This document shows, piece after piece, positions 61,201-64,000 of a DNA stretch of 64,000 nucleotides. Numbering within the stretch: position 1 is the first letter of the stretch; each line of letters begins with the position of its first letter. The notes below the pieces were generated by a model. That model was given only the letters and a program-made list of their open reading frames with translations. It was not told the origin of the DNA and searched no databases. Made by a program: the position numbers and the translations under genes. The stretch covers positions 2,928,599 through 2,992,598 of the forward strand of contig NW_008708846.1 of assembly GCF_000327385.1 (NCBI RefSeq). The letters run 5' to 3'. Origin of the DNA: Lottia gigantea (Eukaryota; Mollusca; Gastropoda; Lottiidae).

Positions 61201-61395
61201 AATTTTGAAAATTTTATTTATGAAGGGAACATGTAAATTTAACGGTACTCAACGACTAGTATTGACTTTAGGTGTTAATACTAAAGATAATAATTCAATA
61301 AGTCAAGGACATACTTTTATTTTTAGATTGACGTCACTTTACTAAATGACCAAAGGGCAATAGATGTATTTGAGTTATTTTTAGCTACCAACTGT
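58224..61395 (+). CDS. Unidentified serine-rich protein, 5' part (possible second GEF gene)
   Basis: The first coding exon is 58,224-58,853 (210 codons, donor GTGAGT). An in-frame TAA at 58,212 and an acceptor-like CCTTCAG just before TT-ATG fix the start. A likely second exon is 61,327-61,395 (acceptor TTTATTTTTAG, donor GTGAAT, same phase), encoding IDVTLLNDQRAIDVFELFL plus four residues. Residues 1-45 are Ser/Asp-rich. 64-185 are basic and Ser-rich with MAPQPPGHGMRRS and several RxxS sites. The exon ends LTFGILSDYVNNECEFE. That ending (…FGIL…NN…, phase 0) resembles the end of the GEF first exon (…VFGVLLLENNTYKV, phase 0), so this may be the first exon of a tandem relative; the similarity is short. 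The gene continues past the window. Product not recognised. Confidence 0.5.
59455..59650 (+). mobile_element. Family C SINE-like copy, 5'-truncated
   Basis: It starts at the B-box position (TTGGGTTCCGATCTCGATC), then GTCTGAATACCTTGAATAAG, GGAAAGATCAATGCTAAGAG and GGATCCTTAACC. The A box is missing. It lies between the two exons called for the serine-rich gene. Confidence 0.55.
60833..60970 (+). mobile_element. Family A SINE, 3' half
   Basis: CAGTTGGAAATAAAAAAAGA, GGCTAATGCTGCTGTCCTGG, CATTGTACCCTGCATGGCG, then GCAGAAAAGTAGGACGTAAA and the tail. The best-preserved 3' half in the window. Confidence 0.8.
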
Positions 61396-61814
61396 GTGAA
61401 TTACTGACCATTATTGCATCTGGCTGTCTGAAGTTGAGGACATTATGATAAAGTGGGGTTATGCCAGATGACATGGCTTTGGTATGAATACTCTGTCACT
61501 GTTGACATCTGACATGAGGAAATGACATAAGTATGCAAGATATGTCTGCGTCTGCTAACTTCACTGTAATATTTTTTCATGTTTAAAAGGTGTTTAGAAA
61601 TGTAATCCCTTGATAAGTAGTCTATATAAATAAAAACCCTGTCTGGAGAAAATAAGCATTAAATTATCAATTATCAGAATATCTATAGATTCGTTGGAAT
61701 CTTTGACGTCAAACATGTTCATGATGTCAAGCTCAGTTTTGTCAAACAAACAGCAGTGAAAGGGTTCTTGAAATTGTTTTGAATTATTATGAAAGTCTGA
61801 TGGCCTTGAAATCT

Positions 61815-61925
61815 TATGATACTAATGTTAATGGGTACAGATAATCCAGGAAAGATCAATGCAAAGAGTATTTTGGATGCACCAGACGGTAGACCAAATC
61901 CAGAACAACAGATGTAGTGAACATC
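61815..61925 (+). mobile_element. Family C SINE-like fragment
   Basis: AATGGGTACAGATAATCCAG, GAAAGATCAATGCAAAGAGT and CCAGACGGTAGACC correspond to the 3' body of the copies at 59,455 and 62,398. Confidence 0.5.
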
Positions 61926-62397
61926 TTCTGCAGTGTTCAAGAGTTCACTGTATTAGGTACAAACATAACTACACTCAAGATAACAAGATATCTGACAGGA
62001 TCTGAATACACTTTATCTTGTCATGTCTTTAGTCTCACTCATGACTTCTTGTCGTGATGCAGTGAATATAACATTTCTTTATATAAATATAAGTTATAGC
62101 ACACGACACACGTCACACCCAACTTACCGGTATAAATATGATGTATATTATTGTTAGGTGATCAATACTACAACATGAAGTCTATTATATACCAGATGAT
62201 ATTTGAGATCATAATGTAGGACTAATTAATGGAACCTAATTAAGAACTGCCAATTAGACATAAAAATCCTTTGTGTTCAAAGAAAGGCAATGACCTTCAT
62301 CAAGCTACCAAATACAAGGAGATTATTGAGCACACGAAAAATTTAAAGGGGCAAATAGAGCTTCTGTGTATGATGCAGGATTATTGATAAATGTATG

Positions 62398-62645
62398 GTA
62401 TGGGTTCGAACACAATTCACTGCTTCTATTTTCTACTGTGTCCACAATCTGGCACTGAACACTGGTCTATTGGCATCTTCAGAGTGACATTACCCTAATC
62501 TCTGCCATATTGATCTCTAGTCAACCCAGCTGTAAATAAGTAAAGGCAATCTAGTAAAGATCAATGTCAAAAGTATGGCAAGCTTCAGCAGGTTCCTTGA
62601 GAACCTCAGTTGTTATACTGGTAAAATATGGTTGGTTGTTTCTTT
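62398..62645 (+). mobile_element. Family C SINE-like copy, best body
   Basis: A B-box-like GGTTCGAACAC is followed by TTCTATTTTCTACTGTGTCC, GAACACTGGTCTATTGGCA, then CAACCCAGCTGTAAATAAG and AAAGATCAATGTCAAAAGT. It joins the part seen at 31,803-31,935 to the part seen at 59,455 and 61,815, showing they form one family. Confidence 0.55.
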
Positions 62646-63396
62646 CACTCAAAGGGTATTTTTCAAAAGTCAAATCCTTTATGTGTAAGTAAATGTGTAA
62701 GAAGCTTAGTTTTTTATTGTCAAAATTCATATGAAAAGATTGTGATTTAAATTTGGCCTTGTAAGCTACCTGTAATTGGATCACTTCCAACTTCACACAA
62801 AAGGACCTGCACTGTAATAACTTAGTTAATAGTCCAAATTGCTCTAAGTATAGATATACAGGCTCAGAATGAAAGCCAGCAAGCTACACTAAATACACAA
62901 TAGATATCATTATATCATTTTTTATAACTATTGTGTTGGTGATCACGGCTTTCCACTTTCCTGATCGTGTTCAATAAGCAATTAATGACCATATAAACAT
63001 ATACTAATGTTCAATTCCTAGGCTTATACCAATCATTTTGATGCAAAAGAAGAGCAATTTATTAGCGTCCAAAGTCTTTAAAGAAGGGAGTTCTGCAGAT
63101 TGTGTGTATTTCACGCTTTAGGTGATGTCTGTCACACAATCACACACCTGCATGTAATTTACAATGCAGCTAACTTATAAGATAATTGCATTACATTACA
63201 GTTGATTATTGTACTTGATTACAGTGTGATTACGCATGTTACCCTGCCTTATGTCAACACAATTACCAGACTACACTGAATGTTTAAAAGTGTGCAGAAT
63301 CTTAAGATATAATGGCAAGCAAATACCACCTTTTTCCTACTGATAATTGACATGCGCTGATTTAATTTGAGCTCTTAAATGAATGAGACCTAACCT

Positions 63397-63596
63397 GTGG
63401 AAAGGTTTGGTTAAGTAAGCTCTTAAGAGATAATTGGTTTGATCTTATAGTGCTCTTCATTCTTTGATTCTTACAACTTTGAAAATTTTGGTTTACTTTC
63501 CAAATGTTGTATGAATGGAACATCACCCACATGGTTAAGAGTCCATTGGTGAAAGGTTTGTTTAAGTAAGCTCTTAGGGAGATAATTAGTTTGATC
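63397..63596. repeat. Direct repeat pair, 48 bases, 152 apart
   Basis: GAAAGGTTTGGTTAAGTAAG followed by CTCTTAAGAGATAATTGGTT (63,397-63,444) recurs with few changes at 63,549-63,596. Each copy holds the near-palindrome GCTCTTAAGAG. It could be the ends of an element about 200 bp long or a local duplication. Confidence 0.6.
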
Positions 63597-64000
63597 ATGG
63601 TTTTAATCTGTATTCTTTAGTTGTCCTTTTGTAAGATATCTGATTTTTTTAAGGATTGTGCCCTTTATTTGTTATATTCATATACAATGAAATGTCAATG
63701 AATGTATTTTGAAAAGACAAAAGGTTTCAGCATACCTCCTTTCTTTGAATCTGCCAATTTTTGTCTTGAAGATGGCAGAAATACATTTTTGGCGACTCAA
63801 GAACATCGAACAAAGCATTCATTTCAATTTTGAGCTGTCAAGAGTATTATCTGATATTTAATCGTAGACATCTGATTTTCCTGATTCATCAAAATAATGA
63901 CCAACTGTCAATATAATTTGCATCTTGATCAGAAAAAACTGCAAGGTATTTGAATAAATTTGCATAATAATGTGGAAATTGTTACACTGTAAACACCTTG

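Overview
The window is animal nuclear DNA: strongly AT-rich, with small exons in long introns, GT-AG splice sites, and many short non-autonomous transposons, tRNA-derived SINEs and minisatellites. The two confident genes are metazoan housekeeping genes. The repeat style (a tRNA-headed SINE with a long unique body, TTAA-flanked MITEs, hAT MITEs) would suit a mollusc or another lophotrochozoan, but that placement is inference. No bacterial, CRISPR, rRNA or functional tRNA features were seen, and no retrovirus-like or Polinton-like element was recognised.

Layout. At 260-592 (minus) lies an unidentified coding-looking 3' exon. SNIP1 (2345-1150, minus, 2 coding exons, FHA protein) and BLOC1S3 (2758-8731, plus, 6 coding exons including a 20-nt microexon) are divergent and share a 412-bp intergenic promoter region. 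From 8.7 to 25.3 kb there is a gene-poor stretch with degenerate tandem arrays (18.2, 19.4-20.1 and 23.2 kb) and MITE fragments. From 25,316 to 42,489 (plus) seven exons joined in frame encode 279 residues: a basic, serine-rich N-terminus followed by the first part of a Dbl-homology (DH, Rho guanine nucleotide exchange factor) domain. The exon that should carry the end of the DH domain and any PH domain was not found in the window. A 586-base assembly gap (51,451-52,036) lies in the interval where it could be. At 58,224-58,853 (plus) a 210-codon serine-rich first exon starts another transcription unit, probably followed by a small exon at 61,327-61,395.

Repeats. A tRNA-headed SINE family ('family A') has at least nine copies, one with 14-bp target duplications. 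A second SINE-like family ('family C') has at least four. A TTAA-flanked MITE family ('family K', Kolobok-like termini) has at least seven copies, and the copy at 32,863-33,200 has perfect 20-bp inverted ends. Two hAT MITEs have 8-bp target duplications and one pogo-like MITE has a TA duplication. Minisatellites sit close to exons of the GEF gene, and one (39-bp units, 42.5-43.1 kb) keeps an open frame on its antisense strand.

Function. The SNIP1 product is a nuclear RNA-processing and transcription adaptor. The BLOC1S3 product is a subunit of the BLOC-1 complex for lysosome-related organelle biogenesis. The GEF would activate a Rho-family GTPase. Nothing in the sequence indicates that the four units work in one pathway; their proximity looks incidental apart from the shared promoter.
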